Source: Sphingomonas sp. TDK1
Lineage (GTDB): Bacteria > Pseudomonadota > Alphaproteobacteria > Sphingomonadales > Sphingomonadaceae
Assembly: GCF_001650735.1 (NCBI RefSeq)
Contig: NZ_LXVY01000009.1
Coordinates: 106,602 to 170,601 of the forward strand
Length of the DNA stretch: 64,000 bases
Direction: 5' to 3'
A program made the position numbers and the translations under genes. How positions within the stretch are numbered: position 1 is the first letter of the stretch; each line of letters begins with the position of its first letter. Below are positions 1 through 8,488 of the stretch, in pieces. The notes beneath the pieces are model-generated. The model was not told the DNA's origin. It saw nothing but the letters and a program-made list of their open reading frames with translations, and searched no databases.

Positions 1-1
1 G

Positions 2-661
2 TTCGAGGCCATGCGCGGCGAGCTGGCGCTGCGCCGTGGAGGGCTTGGCGGCCGAGCGCGGCGATCGACATACCCGACCATACCGAGACGCTTGGCGTGC
101 TCCAGCAGAACGTGAACACGGCAGGCGAGAACGTCGCGCGCATCGGCCAATTCCTGAAAGCGGCCCCGGCGCTGGCGATGACGCCGGAGCAGATGGCGCA
201 GCGCATCGCCGCGGCGGGCAGCGCCGCCCGGCGCGAGGATCAGGCGGCGCTCGCCAAGGCGGGCGAGGACAAGGCCCGCATCATGGCCGATCTTCGCGCC
301 ATCGCCGGGTCCGCATGGACACGCGCCGACCAGAAGAATCGGCAGCTATGGTTTGCCCTGGGTGGGGTGGCGGCCGGCATCCTCGCATGGGCGATCGTGC
401 CGGGCCTGGTCGCGCGCGAGATCGCACCGGCGAGCTGGCAATGGCCCGAGCGCATGGCGGCGCGGACGCTCGACTTGCCCCGCTGGGAAGCCGGGCAGCG
501 TATGATCCAGAGCGCCAGTCCCACCGCGTTCCGCGCCATCGTCGGGGCCGACAGGATCGTGACGGCCAACCGCGCGGCGATCGAGGGGTGCGGCAAAGCC
601 GCAGCGCGAAACGCGTGAAACGGTGCGACGCACGATCACGCTCAAGTGGAGTAAAAGTTAG
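2..661 (+). pseudogene. Frameshifted DUF6118-like protein remnant, 5' end outside window
   Basis: The protein can only be read by changing frame three times. Frame 2 gives FEAMRGELAL at the edge, frame 3 gives VEGLAAER near 36-59, frame 1 carries the main body from about 61 to 603 (starting IDIPDHTETLGVLQQN), and frame 2 returns with TVRRTITLKWSKS and stops at 659-661. The body has an alpha-helical N-terminal half and one membrane segment (about 349-405, GGVAAGILAWAIVPGLVA). I recognise this as resembling DUF6118 proteins, usually found near conjugation genes of alphaproteobacteria; that identification is from memory. A shortened GTG-started product (97-618) could still be made. Each shift equals loss of two bases modulo three, so either decay or base-calling error in GC runs fits. 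Confidence 0.55.
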
Positions 662-670
662 CCGCGCAAG

Positions 671-1054
671 TTATTCAGCCAAGCGTTCGATGATCGGACA
701 ATCAGGCCGATCATCGCCATGACAGGCTTGGGCGAGCCCGGTAAGCGAGCGGCGCATGGCGTCCAAGACGCGGACCTTGCGGCCCAGTTCGGCAGCGCGG
801 GCTTCCGCCAGCGTCTTCACTTCCGCGCTCGACCGATCGCGATCCGACCACAGCCCCAGCAGCGTGCGGATTTCCTCGATCGGGAACCCCAGGTCGCGCG
901 CGTTGGCGATAAATCGCAGCCGATGAACGTCAGCGTCGGCGTAGTCCCGGTAGTTCCCGCGCCGTGGCGGCGCGGGCACCAAACCAATCTTTTCATAGTG
1001 GCGGATCATGCGTTGGGAGACGCCGCTGGCGTCCGACGCCGCTCCGATGTTCAC
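671..1054 (-). CDS. cueR: CueR-type Cu(I)-responsive MerR-family activator
   Basis: This 127-residue protein has a MerR winged helix-turn-helix at residues 1-70 ([16 protein letters not shown]), a dimerisation helix, and a C-terminal metal loop CHGDDRPDC, which is the C-x7-C spacing of CueR that binds monovalent copper, silver or gold. The start is a GTG that overlaps the TGA stop of the upstream copper ATPase gene (GTGA), so the two are translationally coupled, with the ATPase first. It probably acts on the 19-bp-spacer promoter at 3550-3580 and so controls its own operon. Length and motif are normal for CueR. The close relatives HmrR and ActP regulators are the same functional class. Confidence 0.92.
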   Translation of the reverse strand: MNIGAASDASGVSQRMIRHYEKIGLVPAPPRRGNYRDYADADVHRLRFIANARDLGFPIEEIRTLLGLWSDRDRSSAEVKTLAEARAAELGRKVRVLDAMRRSLTGLAQACHGDDRPDCPIIERLAE

Positions 1055-3525
1055 AGCTTTACCGCGTTGAGCCGCAGTGCGTTCAGGACCACGGTGAAGG
1101 ACGAGAGCGCCATCGCTGCACCGGCCAGCATCGGCGACAGCAGGATACCGGCAACCGGGTAAAGCACGCCGGCCGCAACCGGCACGCCGATTCCGTTGAA
1201 CAAGAACGAGAAGAACAGGTTTTGGCGGATATTTCGCATCGTCGCGCGAGCGAGCTTGCGGGCGCGCACGATCGCCGAGAGATCGCCGCGCGTGAGCGTC
1301 ATGCCGGCGCTTTCGATCGCCACGTCTGTTCCCGTTCCCATCGCCAAGCCGACATCCGCGGCGGCGAGCGCCGGGGCGTCGTTGATCCCATCGCCCGCCA
1401 TTGCGACCCTTGCGCCGCTCGCTTTCAGCTCGCCGATGATACGCGCCTTGTCTTCCGGCAGCAGATCGGCGCGCACGTCATCAAGACCGCCCACGGCGCG
1501 CGCGACAGCATCGGCCGTCCCACGATTGTCGCCGGTGAGCATGACGACCCGCAGGCCCTCCTTGCGAAGCGCGGCAATAGCGTCGCGCGCCGATGCGCGC
1601 ACCGGATCGGCGACTGCGAGCAGACCGGCGAGCGCCCCGTCGATCGCGACGAGGATGATGCCCGCGCCTTCGCCACGGTGACGATCGGCCGCGGCGTCGA
1701 CCGGCTTGAGATCAGCGCCGATCCGGCTCATTTGCACCGCATTGCCAATCACGACCGAGCGGCCGCCCACCGTGGCGCTGACACCCAGCCCGGTTTGCGA
1801 GGCAAAGTCCGCGACTGTGCCGAGCTGCAATCCTCGTTCTTTGGCGGCAACGACGATTGCGTGCGCGAGCGGATGTTCGGATTGGCCTTCGACGGCCGCG
1901 GCAAGCGCGAGCATGTCGTTCTCTCCGACCGCGCTGACCGTCTCGACCGCGATCAGCTTGGGCTTGCCTTCCGTGAGCGTACCCGTCTTGTCGATGACAA
2001 GGGTATCGACCTTTTCCAGCCCCTGTAAGGCTTCCGCGTTCTTCACCAGCACGCCGGCCTGAGCGCCGCGTCCCGTGCCGACCATGATCGACATGGGCGT
2101 GGCGAGCCCGAGCGCGCACGGGCAGGCGATCACCAGCACTGCGATGGCGTTAAGCAGGGCATGGCCCATGCGCGGCTCAGGGCCGACCAGCGACCAAGTG
2201 ATGAAGGTCGCAATCGAGATCAGCACGACGAGCGGCACGAACCATCCTGAAACCCGATCGGCGACCGCCTGTATCGGGGCGCGGCTTCGCTGCGCTTCCG
2301 CGACCATGCGGACGATACGCGCGAGCATCGTGTCCGAACCAACCGCGCGGGCTTCCATCACCAGGCTGCCCGTCCCGTTGACGGTGCCCCCGGTAACGAT
2401 CGCCTCGACTTCCTTGAGGACCGGCGCGGGTTCGCCGGTGAGCATGGCTTCGTCGACCGACGAACGACCCTCGACCACGACGCCATCGACCGGGATGGCT
2501 TCACCGGGGCGGACCCGCAGCCGGTCACCGGTTGCCACGTCGGCAAGCCCGACTTCTTCTTCAGAACCGTCAGGCTGCAAGCGTCGCGCCGTCTTGGGGG
2601 CGAGATCCATGAGAGCGCGGATCGCGCGCCCTGTCGCCGCCCTAGCGCGCAGTTCGAGCACTTGCCCGAGCAGCACCAGTGTCACCACGACGCCGGCCGC
2701 CTCGTAATAGACGGGAACCATGCTCCCATGCGTGCGGAAGGTCGCTGGGAAGATGCCCGGCGCGAGCGTCGCGACCACGCTATAGAGGAAGGCGGCACCT
2801 ACGCCGATCGCGATCAGTGTGAACATATTGAGATGGCGGGTACGAAGCGATGTCCACCCCCGCTCGAAAAACGGCCAGCCCGCCCACAGCACGATCGGCG
2901 CGGTGAGTGCGAGCTGGACCCAAGGCGAGGCCGCAGGGCTAACCACATGCAGGCCTAACATTTCCGCGAACATCGAGACGACGAGCAGCGGGATCGTGAG
3001 CGCGCCCGCCACCCACAGTCGGCGCGTGAAGTCGACCAGCTCAGGGTTGGGAGTATCGTCGAGCGACGGTTCTTCGGGTTCGAGCGCCATGCCGCAGATT
3101 GGGCAAGTTCCCGGCCCTTCCTGGCGAATTTGCGGGTGCATCGGGCACGTCCACATCGCCCCCGGCGTCGCCATCGGCTCCGGTTTCGGCTTATCGCTCA
3201 GATAGGCGTCAGGATTGGCGACAAACTTGCTCCGGCACCCTGCGCTACAGAAATGATAGGCATGACCAGCGTGCTCGGCATGGTGTGTCGTTTTTGCGGG
3301 ATCGACCGTCATGCCGCACACCGCGTCGATCACTGCTGCTGCGGCATCGTTGTCCTTACTGCCCGAGCAGCAGCCGCCCGCTTCGGTGTGATGATGTTCG
3401 TGCTCGATCTTTGCGGGAGCGGCCGAGCCGCCCCCGCAACAGGATGAGGGCGTGGAGACCGATTCAGGCGCAGGCTTCGAACAGCCGCAACCCCCGGCTT
3501 GGGAATGGGAATGAGGGTCGTTCAT
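1051..3525 (-). CDS. copA: Copper-translocating P1B-type ATPase with YHS and heavy-metal-binding N-terminus
   Basis: This 824-residue P-type ATPase exports Cu(I) from the cytoplasm. The N-terminus is His/Cys rich ([22 protein letters not shown]), then a YHS domain ([16 protein letters not shown]), then a heavy-metal-binding domain (TCPMHPQ ... TCPICGM). No classic GMxCxxC HMA domain is present. The core has the CPC metal motif near residue 467, the phosphorylation motif DKTGTLTEG near 511, GDGINDAP near 713, and C-terminal FNGIGVP and MALSS, all fitting the P1B-1 Cu(I) class. An in-frame ATG lies 27 bases upstream, but AAGGAG sits seven bases before the ATG at 3523-3525, which I chose. It overlaps cueR by 4 bases. 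Confidence 0.95.
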   Translation of the reverse strand: MNDPHSHSQAGGCGCSKPAPESVSTPSSCCGGGSAAPAKIEHEHHHTEAGGCCSGSKDNDAAAAVIDAVCGMTVDPAKTTHHAEHAGHAYHFCSAGCRSKFVANPDAYLSDKPKPEPMATPGAMWTCPMHPQIRQEGPGTCPICGMALEPEEPSLDDTPNPELVDFTRRLWVAGALTIPLLVVSMFAEMLGLHVVSPAASPWVQLALTAPIVLWAGWPFFERGWTSLRTRHLNMFTLIAIGVGAAFLYSVVATLAPGIFPATFRTHGSMVPVYYEAAGVVVTLVLLGQVLELRARAATGRAIRALMDLAPKTARRLQPDGSEEEVGLADVATGDRLRVRPGEAIPVDGVVVEGRSSVDEAMLTGEPAPVLKEVEAIVTGGTVNGTGSLVMEARAVGSDTMLARIVRMVAEAQRSRAPIQAVADRVSGWFVPLVVLISIATFITWSLVGPEPRMGHALLNAIAVLVIACPCALGLATPMSIMVGTGRGAQAGVLVKNAEALQGLEKVDTLVIDKTGTLTEGKPKLIAVETVSAVGENDMLALAAAVEGQSEHPLAHAIVVAAKERGLQLGTVADFASQTGLGVSATVGGRSVVIGNAVQMSRIGADLKPVDAAADRHRGEGAGIILVAIDGALAGLLAVADPVRASARDAIAALRKEGLRVVMLTGDNRGTADAVARAVGGLDDVRADLLPEDKARIIGELKASGARVAMAGDGINDAPALAAADVGLAMGTGTDVAIESAGMTLTRGDLSAIVRARKLARATMRNIRQNLFFSFLFNGIGVPVAAGVLYPVAGILLSPMLAGAAMALSSFTVVLNALRLNAVKL

Positions 3526-3549
3526 GGCAAGACTCCTTCGACCCGAGAG

Positions 3550-3580
3550 CATGTAGGGTATGACACCGTGTTAGGGTCAA
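3550..3580 (-). promoter_or_regulatory. MerR-class (CueR) promoter of the copper ATPase
   Basis: Read on the minus strand, TTGACC (3575-3580) is followed by a 19-bp spacer and TACATG (3550-3555). The spacer holds the imperfect dyad TAACAC-G-GTGTCA (3561-3573, one mismatch). A 19-bp spacer with a central dyad is the hallmark of promoters untwisted by MerR-family activators. The CueR gene is the second gene of this operon, so autoregulation by copper is the likely role. Confidence 0.7.
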
Positions 3581-3739
3581 GGCCCTGTCGGCACCGCTGG
3601 CGTGTATGTTGAATCTACGCGCGGGAGCGGCGTTGCCCTCATATTGCGGGGGCCAGCTCTACACCCTCGACGCCATAAGGGCCGCAGCTTAGGTCTATTA
3701 CTAGCTCGCCAAACGCGGGCCGGGGGCAATCGGGGACAT

Positions 3740-5053
3740 ATGGCAGCGCAGATCGACAGTCTTTCTACTGGCACCGACCATGACGGCCTGGTGCGCCGCT
3801 TAATTGCCCGCTGGCGTGACGATCAGGGCGCGACCTATCGGAGCTGGTTTCTTTGGGACGAGCGGTTGAAGAACTTCCGATCAATCCGGCGCGGCATCAC
3901 CCAGGTTGTCGGCGAGATCGAGCGCGGCACGTTCGGCGTCGCCTACCGCGGATCGTCGCTCGAAACCGTCGTCCATTCCGTCGCCGAGCAGCGGCAAATC
4001 TTCAAGGGCGCGGACCATGCGTTCCTCTGGAAGCCGAAGCTCCGCATCCCCGACATTTACGAGAGCCCCGACAATCAGCGCGCGTTCGGCCGCTTGCTCG
4101 ACGCCTGTTCCTGTTGCGACACGGCCGAGGAGATCATCAGCCATATCCACGCGATCGACCGTTTGAAGATCAAGGGGCTGGGTCCGGCGGTCGCCAACCT
4201 CCTCTACTTCCTTCACCCGACGCTGGTGCCGCCCTTCAACACCGCAATCGTTAAGGGCTACAACGCGCTGACGGGGGCGAATGTGAAGCTCGGGAGCTGG
4301 GAGCATTTTCTGGCGATGCGGACCGGCATCCTCGATCTCAACGACCGCTTCCGCGAGCTGCTATCGAATGATTTAGGCGCGATCGGCGGTCTGTTGTTCG
4401 ACATCGGCTCCGATCGCTATCCGGCTCCGCCCCTCGACGTGAGCGGCGCGACGCTGGCGAGCTGGGGGCAGCGGCTTGAGGCGGCGCGCGAGGAAGCGCG
4501 CACGCTCAGCAAGGCCGCTCAGCGCGAGGGCGAGAACGAGCGCACCCATACCGAAATCCAGGCATGGCTTCGCGATCTAGGGTTGGCGCTCGGCTATGAC
4601 GTATGGATCGCCGCGAACGACCGCAGCCGCGCCTTCGACGGATCACCCTTGGGCGCAGGATGCCTTGAGCGCCTGCCCGACACGATCGCGACGTCGAAGG
4701 GCGCTGACTCGATCCGGCTGATCGACGTGCTGTGGCTTGAGAAGGCCGGCGATCATGTCGCCGCGGCGTTCGAGGTGGAGCATTCGACCTCGATCTATTC
4801 GGGCATCGTCAGGATGCTCGACCTGGCCTTGAGCGGTGGCGACCTTCACGCGACCGCGGGGCTGTTCCTTGTCGCGCCCGACGCGCGCGAGACGGACGTT
4901 CGCGCGCAGTTGCAGCGGCCCGCGTTCAGCCGCGTAGCCGACCTCGACATATCCTACCTGCCCTATGGCGAGCTGGAGAAGAACCGGGAGGCCATCGCGC
5001 GGTTCGGATCGGGACTGAAAGCGATCAAGGCCGTTTCCAGCAAGCTCGCCTAG
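3740..5053 (+). CDS. Uncharacterised protein with helix-hairpin-helix-like segment and PD-(D/E)XK-like C-terminus
   Basis: The product has 437 residues from the ATG at 3740, which has GGGGA just upstream; the open frame extends further 5' but without a better start. Around residues 145-170 the segment LKIKGLGPAVANLLYFLHP looks like a helix-hairpin-helix, as found in DNA glycosylases. The C-terminal third has RLIDVLWLEK followed about twenty residues later by FEVEHSTSIYSGIVRMLDL, a pattern I associate with restriction-endonuclease-fold proteins, although E-x-E replaces the usual E-x-K. It stands alone between copper genes. Role in DNA repair or defence is inference; I do not know a characterised homologue. 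Confidence 0.75.
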   Translation: MAAQIDSLSTGTDHDGLVRRLIARWRDDQGATYRSWFLWDERLKNFRSIRRGITQVVGEIERGTFGVAYRGSSLETVVHSVAEQRQIFKGADHAFLWKPKLRIPDIYESPDNQRAFGRLLDACSCCDTAEEIISHIHAIDRLKIKGLGPAVANLLYFLHPTLVPPFNTAIVKGYNALTGANVKLGSWEHFLAMRTGILDLNDRFRELLSNDLGAIGGLLFDIGSDRYPAPPLDVSGATLASWGQRLEAAREEARTLSKAAQREGENERTHTEIQAWLRDLGLALGYDVWIAANDRSRAFDGSPLGAGCLERLPDTIATSKGADSIRLIDVLWLEKAGDHVAAAFEVEHSTSIYSGIVRMLDLALSGGDLHATAGLFLVAPDARETDVRAQLQRPAFSRVADLDISYLPYGELEKNREAIARFGSGLKAIKAVSSKLA

Positions 5054-5067
5054 CCCGCTCCGCGCAA

Positions 5068-5090
5068 GGGATGATCCGGAGAGCCGCGTA
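5068..5090 (+). promoter_or_regulatory. Predicted ECF sigma promoter, GGGAT-N14-CGTA
   Basis: GGGAT (5068-5072) and CGTA (5087-5090) are separated by exactly 14 bases, 27 bases before the DUF4396 start codon. The same arrangement occurs at five other places in the first 14.4 kb. It is most likely read by the sigma factor encoded at 8936-9505. Confidence 0.72.
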
Positions 5091-5117
5091 TCCTCTAGCA
5101 TGTAGAGGAGTGCTGCC

Positions 5118-6002
5118 GTGACGATGCCATCCCCGGCCCCCTGGCTCGACGCCGTGCTGATCGGGTGGTTCGTGCTGACCGCCCTTTCGGTCGCTTACGT
5201 CGCGTGGGATGCCTTCACCCGCAACCCCGAGCTGCGCGTGATGAAATGGGGGTGGCTGTTGGTCACGCTCTATGGTGGCCCGATCATGGCCGCGGCCTAT
5301 GTCCTGTCCTGCCAGGAGCCGGCGAACGAGCGGCACGAGGATTTCGTTCGACCGCTCTGGAAGCAGGCGTTCGGCTCGGCCATCCATTGCATGGCGGGCG
5401 ATGCAACCGGCGTCATCGCCGCAGCCGCGATCACCACGGCGCTCGGCCTGCCGATGTGGCAGGACGTGATCGCGGAATATGTGTTCGGCTTCGCGTTCGG
5501 ACTGCTGATTTTCCAGGCGCTTTTCATGCGCGACATGGCGGGCGGTTCCTATTGGGGCGCGCTTCGCATGTCGTTCATCCCCGAATGGCTGTCGATGAAT
5601 GCCGTCATGGCCGGCATGATCCCGACGATGGTGGTGTTGATGAGCCGCGACATGGCCGCGATGCACGCCAGCTCGCTCCGCTTTTGGGGCGTCATGTCGC
5701 TGGCGACACTCGTCGGGTTCGCAGTCGCCTATCCGATCAACCTTTGGCTGGTTGGCGTGCGCTTGAAGCACGGCATGGGCACGGTGCGCGCGCTGGGGCA
5801 TGGCGGACACGAAGTCGGCGCGGACCGGCAATCGGCCACGCCGATGCCGGACATGGGACACGACGCAATGGCAGGGATGAGCGGCATGGCGGCCGGCGCG
5901 CGCGTGACCGGACCTCAGATCGCCGCGATGACAGTGTTGACGCTCATCATGCTTGGCGCGGGCATCATCGTTGCGACGCTGTTCGGTCGGTGGGCCATGT
6001 AA
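5118..6002 (+). CDS. DUF4396 multi-pass membrane protein with Met/His-rich loop
   Basis: The 294-residue protein begins at a GTG seven bases after GAGGAG. It has about seven hydrophobic segments (for example residues 10-32, 48-70, 95-125 and 268-290), with the family landmarks GGPIMAAAYVLSC and HCMAGDATGVIAAA. Between the penultimate and last segment is a Met/His stretch (MPDMGHDAMAGMSGMAAG) of the kind that binds copper in exported resistance proteins. DUF4396 proteins have no established biochemical role but recur in copper islands. A predicted ECF promoter directly precedes it, which puts it in the same regulon as copC, copA and the copper-storage protein. Confidence 0.85.
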   Translation: MTMPSPAPWLDAVLIGWFVLTALSVAYVAWDAFTRNPELRVMKWGWLLVTLYGGPIMAAAYVLSCQEPANERHEDFVRPLWKQAFGSAIHCMAGDATGVIAAAAITTALGLPMWQDVIAEYVFGFAFGLLIFQALFMRDMAGGSYWGALRMSFIPEWLSMNAVMAGMIPTMVVLMSRDMAAMHASSLRFWGVMSLATLVGFAVAYPINLWLVGVRLKHGMGTVRALGHGGHEVGADRQSATPMPDMGHDAMAGMSGMAAGARVTGPQIAAMTVLTLIMLGAGIIVATLFGRWAM

Positions 6003-6031
6003 CTTGCCGCGAACGACGGAGATCGCGGCAA

Positions 6032-6054
6032 GGGGTGATCGCGCGGCGCGCGTA
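6032..6054 (+). promoter_or_regulatory. Predicted ECF sigma promoter, GGGGT-N14-CGTA
   Basis: GGGGT (6032-6036) and CGTA (6051-6054) are 14 bases apart, 37 bases upstream of the copper-storage protein start codon. The flanks (AAGGGGTGATC) closely match the site before DUF4396 (AAGGGATGATC). Confidence 0.72.
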
Positions 6055-6091
6055 TCTAGGAACAGGCGGGGGCTCATACGGAGATAATGCG

Positions 6092-6424
6092 ATGCACCAG
6101 ATCGACCCCGGCATGAAGGCGTGCATGGACGCCTGCCACGAATGCCATGTGACCTGTCTTCACATGGCGATGAACCATTGCCTCGAAATGGGCGGCCAGC
6201 ACGCCGCGCCCGAGCATATGAAGATCATGGCCGACTGCGCGCAAATTTGCGCGGTTGCGATCGACTTCATGGCGCGCAAGTCCGCCCACCATCAGCATAT
6301 CTGCCGCGAGTGTGCCGAGATCTGCCGGGCTTGCGCAGCGAGCTGCGAGGCCCTGGGCGGCATGGAGGATTGCGTGGCAGCGTGCCGGAAGTGCGCCGAT
6401 TCCTGCGATCGGATGGCGGCATAG
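6092..6424 (+). CDS. Four-helix-bundle copper-storage protein (Csp family)
   Basis: This 110-residue protein carries 14 cysteines, most in helical CxxxC or CxxC spacing (ACMDACHECHVTC, CAQIC, CRECAEICRACAASC, CVAACRKCADSC), together with many Met and His. That pattern is typical of Csp proteins, which store many Cu(I) ions inside a four-helix bundle. There is no signal peptide, so it is the cytosolic type. GGAGATAAT lies just before the ATG. A predicted ECF promoter precedes the gene and a strong hairpin follows it, so it is probably a one-gene unit. Confidence 0.9.
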   Translation: MHQIDPGMKACMDACHECHVTCLHMAMNHCLEMGGQHAAPEHMKIMADCAQICAVAIDFMARKSAHHQHICRECAEICRACAASCEALGGMEDCVAACRKCADSCDRMAA

Positions 6425-6431
6425 CGGGGCT

Positions 6432-6457
6432 TGCGCGGGCGGTCGCCCGCCCGCGCA
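6432..6457. terminator. GC-rich hairpin between csp and fliQ
   Basis: An 11-bp perfect stem (TGCGCGGGCGG paired with CCGCCCGCGCA) encloses a 4-base loop. It lies 7 bases after the csp stop and 12 bases before the end of the convergent fliQ gene, so it could stop transcription from both sides. No T-run follows. Confidence 0.6.
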
Positions 6458-6469
6458 GCTATCTGCATA

Positions 6470-6739
6470 TCAACGGCCCATGCTCGCGATCACAGCGAAC
6501 AGCTCGGCCGTGAACTTGGTCAGGAGCTCGGTCGCTGCGCTCCCGAAAATCACCAAACATACGCCTAGCGCGATCAGCTTAGGCACGAAGCTCAGCGTCT
6601 GTTCGCTAATCGACGTCGCCGCCTGGATGATGCTGATTATCAGCCCGACGATCATCATCGGCACGAGCAGCACCACGCAGATCAGGCCGGCCACGGCCAG
6701 CATCCTCCCCGTCTCGTCGAGCAGGATCGACTGATCCAT
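6470..6739 (-). CDS. fliQ: Isolated FliQ-like export-apparatus protein
   Basis: This 89-residue protein has two membrane segments (about residues 13-37 and 50-75) around the conserved stretch IISIIQAATSISEQTLSFVPK, which is diagnostic of FliQ, an inner-membrane component of the flagellar type III export gate. Length is normal for FliQ. No other flagellar gene is in the window. The gene lies 52 bases after copD in the same direction, separated by a hairpin (6759-6786), so it sits in the copper-controlled copC transcription unit. It could be a relic left by recombination or a small membrane protein with a new role. Confidence 0.8.
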   Translation of the reverse strand: MDQSILLDETGRMLAVAGLICVVLLVPMMIVGLIISIIQAATSISEQTLSFVPKLIALGVCLVIFGSAATELLTKFTAELFAVIASMGR

Positions 6740-6758
6740 CAGGCGCGGCCCCGTGAAC

Positions 6759-6786
6759 GGCCGGGGACCGCGAGGGCTCCCCGGCC
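6759..6786 (-). terminator. Hairpin between copD and fliQ
   Basis: GGCCGGGGA (6759-6767) pairs perfectly with TCCCCGGCC (6778-6786) around a 10-base loop. It occupies the copD-fliQ gap on the minus strand and may reduce read-through into fliQ. Confidence 0.45.
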
Positions 6787-6791
6787 GCGCA

Positions 6792-7718
6792 TCACATCGC
6801 CGATGCAGGCGGCGCGAGCGTCCCGAGCCAGGCGATCAGCCCGAGAACCGCGATGACACAGGCGGTTTCGATCGCCAGACTTGTCCGCAGCGCGCCGAGG
6901 GCGCCCTTGTGATCGTCCGCTGCGATCGACCGCTCGAATGCCGGCGTGAGCCGGAAGCGGTTGAGCGAGGCGAGCCCTAGCATGGCGACGAACAGCGCCA
7001 GCTTTGCGATCAGGAGCTGACCATAGAGCGTCGCAGGAAGCGTGGCGAGGTTGCCGATCCCGACCAGCATCCAGCCGTTGACCAGGCCGGTGACGAGGAT
7101 CGTGCCGACCACAACCGTCCCGATCGCGCCGAACCCGTGCAGCGCGCGGTGCGTCAGCCCCAGATGCGCCGCGTCTACGCGCGCCGCGGGTCGGGAGACG
7201 AGCAGGAGCAGCCCCAGTAGTGCGCCAACCCAAGCGCCCGAGGCGATCAGATGGAGAATGTCGACGATGAGGTGGACCCAGCCCATCACGGCTTCGTCCA
7301 TCGCGCCGTGTCCGGTCCACGCCAGCGTTGCGAGTGCCACGGCCGAGCAGAGCGCGACGATGCTCAGCCAGATGCCGCGCCCGCCCGCGACCAGCGCTGC
7401 CAGCGCCGCGAGGGCCACCATGACCATTCGCAGCTTCCATGCTGCTCCGATCGCAGAGCCGGTGAGCAGCGCGCCGACTGCTTCACGGTCGATCGGCCAG
7501 GCCGGCGTTCCGGCCATTGAGGAGGCCATCAGCACGACCCAGGCGCCTGAAAACAACAGGCTCAGGCCAGCGCTGGCGATGAACCAGGGACGCAGCGCGA
7601 GCGCGTCGCCGCGCTCGCGCGCCCGCAGCCCATAAAGGCTGAATGCGGCAAGGCCGAACAGCGCAGCCAGCGTCACGTAGAGCGCGAAGCGGACGCCGAT
7701 AAGCGACCAGTCCCCCAT
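6792..7718 (-). CDS. copD: Copper resistance inner-membrane protein CopD
   Basis: The 308-residue protein has eight or so hydrophobic segments, with TGHGAMDEAVMGWVHLIVDILHLIASGAWVG carrying the conserved histidines of the CopD family (shown here only as positions about 138-170; the key residues are the His in GHG, WVH and ILH). CopD is thought to move copper across the inner membrane together with periplasmic CopC. It begins 4 bases after the copC stop, so the two are an operon. The gene is intact and of normal length. Confidence 0.92.
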   Translation of the reverse strand: MGDWSLIGVRFALYVTLAALFGLAAFSLYGLRARERGDALALRPWFIASAGLSLLFSGAWVVLMASSMAGTPAWPIDREAVGALLTGSAIGAAWKLRMVMVALAALAALVAGGRGIWLSIVALCSAVALATLAWTGHGAMDEAVMGWVHLIVDILHLIASGAWVGALLGLLLLVSRPAARVDAAHLGLTHRALHGFGAIGTVVVGTILVTGLVNGWMLVGIGNLATLPATLYGQLLIAKLALFVAMLGLASLNRFRLTPAFERSIAADDHKGALGALRTSLAIETACVIAVLGLIAWLGTLAPPASAM

Positions 7719-7722
7719 CGCC

Positions 7723-8091
7723 TCACTTCACCGCGAAGACGTAGGTTCCTGCGACCTTGTGGGTGTCGGTCGAGACGACATTCCACGCGACGCTATACCG
7801 ACCCGATGGGAGCGGCGATTTCGGGGTGATGACGAGGGTCCGGCCATCGGACGAGAGCGCGGAGGCGCTGGCCATCTTCATGGCTGCCATGCCGGGCATC
7901 GCTGCCATCGTGAGATCGGCCTTGGAGAAGGCTGGCATCAGCTTCTCGCTGAAATGAAGTTCGATACGAGCGGGCTTCGCGACCGTCGCATTGGCGGCCG
8001 GCGATGCCGACACCAGCTTAGGATGGGCGTTCGCCGTTCCGGCGAACATGACGAGAGCGGCAGCAGCAGTCAGAACGGATAGGCGGCGCAT
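7723..8091 (-). CDS. copC: Periplasmic copper-binding protein CopC
   Basis: The precursor has 122 residues with a Sec signal peptide ending at about residue 22 (GTANA), so the mature protein begins with His (HPKLVSASPAANATV), as CopC must for its Cu(II) amino-terminal site. The second His ligand is in STDTHKVAGTYVFAV near the C-terminus. A Met-rich loop (MAAMPGMAAMKM) resembles a Cu(I) site. I chose the ATG at 8089-8091 because GAAAGG lies six bases before it and the signal peptide starts there. A predicted ECF promoter lies at 8128-8150, and copD follows. Confidence 0.93.
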   Translation of the reverse strand: MRRLSVLTAAAALVMFAGTANAHPKLVSASPAANATVAKPARIELHFSEKLMPAFSKADLTMAAMPGMAAMKMASASALSSDGRTLVITPKSPLPSGRYSVAWNVVSTDTHKVAGTYVFAVK

Positions 8092-8127
8092 AGGGGGCCT
8101 TTCGACAGGAGGGTTCCTGTCCTTCAT

Positions 8128-8150
8128 TACGCGCCCCGATCGACCACCCC
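8128..8150 (-). promoter_or_regulatory. Predicted ECF sigma promoter of copC-copD, GGGGT-N14-CGTA
   Basis: On the minus strand GGGGT (8146-8150) and CGTA (8128-8131) are 14 bases apart, 36 bases before the copC start. It stands back to back with the site at 8167-8189 that faces the sigma operon. Confidence 0.72.
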
Positions 8151-8166
8151 TCACGGATGGATTTGA

Positions 8167-8189
8167 GGGATGGGCGCGTCGCTTGCGTA
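8167..8189 (+). promoter_or_regulatory. Predicted ECF sigma promoter of the sigma operon, GGGAT-N14-CGTA
   Basis: GGGAT (8167-8171) and CGTA (8186-8189) are 14 bases apart, 20 bases before the anti-sigma start. It implies that the sigma factor autoregulates its own three-gene operon. Confidence 0.72.
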
Positions 8190-8209
8190 ATCCATGCTAG
8201 AGGGGTGGA

Positions 8210-8488
8210 GTGAACGACATGGACCTCGACGCAGTATTGATGAGGCTGGCGCAAGCACCCGTGCCCGCGAGCCTTGATGGCATGGAAGATCGCGTGCTGG
8301 CGCGGGTCGCCGCACGTCCAGCGGCGCGCGCCGGCTTAGGCGTTGGGGCAATGACGATCGCTGCGGCGCTCGTCATGGGCATCTTCGGTGCCGGTGTGCC
8401 CGCGAAGGAAGCCAGCGCGGCTTCGCTATCGCCCTTGGGGCCGGTGTCGCCGCTCGCGCCCTCCACGCTGCTCGTCGGCGTGCAATGA
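8210..8488 (+). CDS. CnrY/NccY-like membrane anti-sigma factor
   Basis: This 92-residue protein has a cytosolic N-terminal part (MDLDAVLMRLAQAPVPASL ... RVLARVAA), one membrane segment near residues 44-63 (VGAMTIAAALVMGIFGAGV) and a short periplasmic tail. That architecture and position, directly before a CnrX-like sensor and an ECF sigma gene, match CnrY/NccY anti-sigma factors, which hold the sigma factor at the membrane. A GTG start at 8210 (GAGG six bases upstream) and an ATG at 8219 (GGAG eight bases upstream) are both plausible. The stop overlaps the next start (ATGA). Confidence 0.75.
   Translation: MNDMDLDAVLMRLAQAPVPASLDGMEDRVLARVAARPAARAGLGVGAMTIAAALVMGIFGAGVPAKEASAASLSPLGPVSPLAPSTLLVGVQ

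Noticed and set aside
964..2028. A long plus-strand open frame
   Set aside because: It lies opposite the copper ATPase, whose P-type motifs are intact in the other strand.
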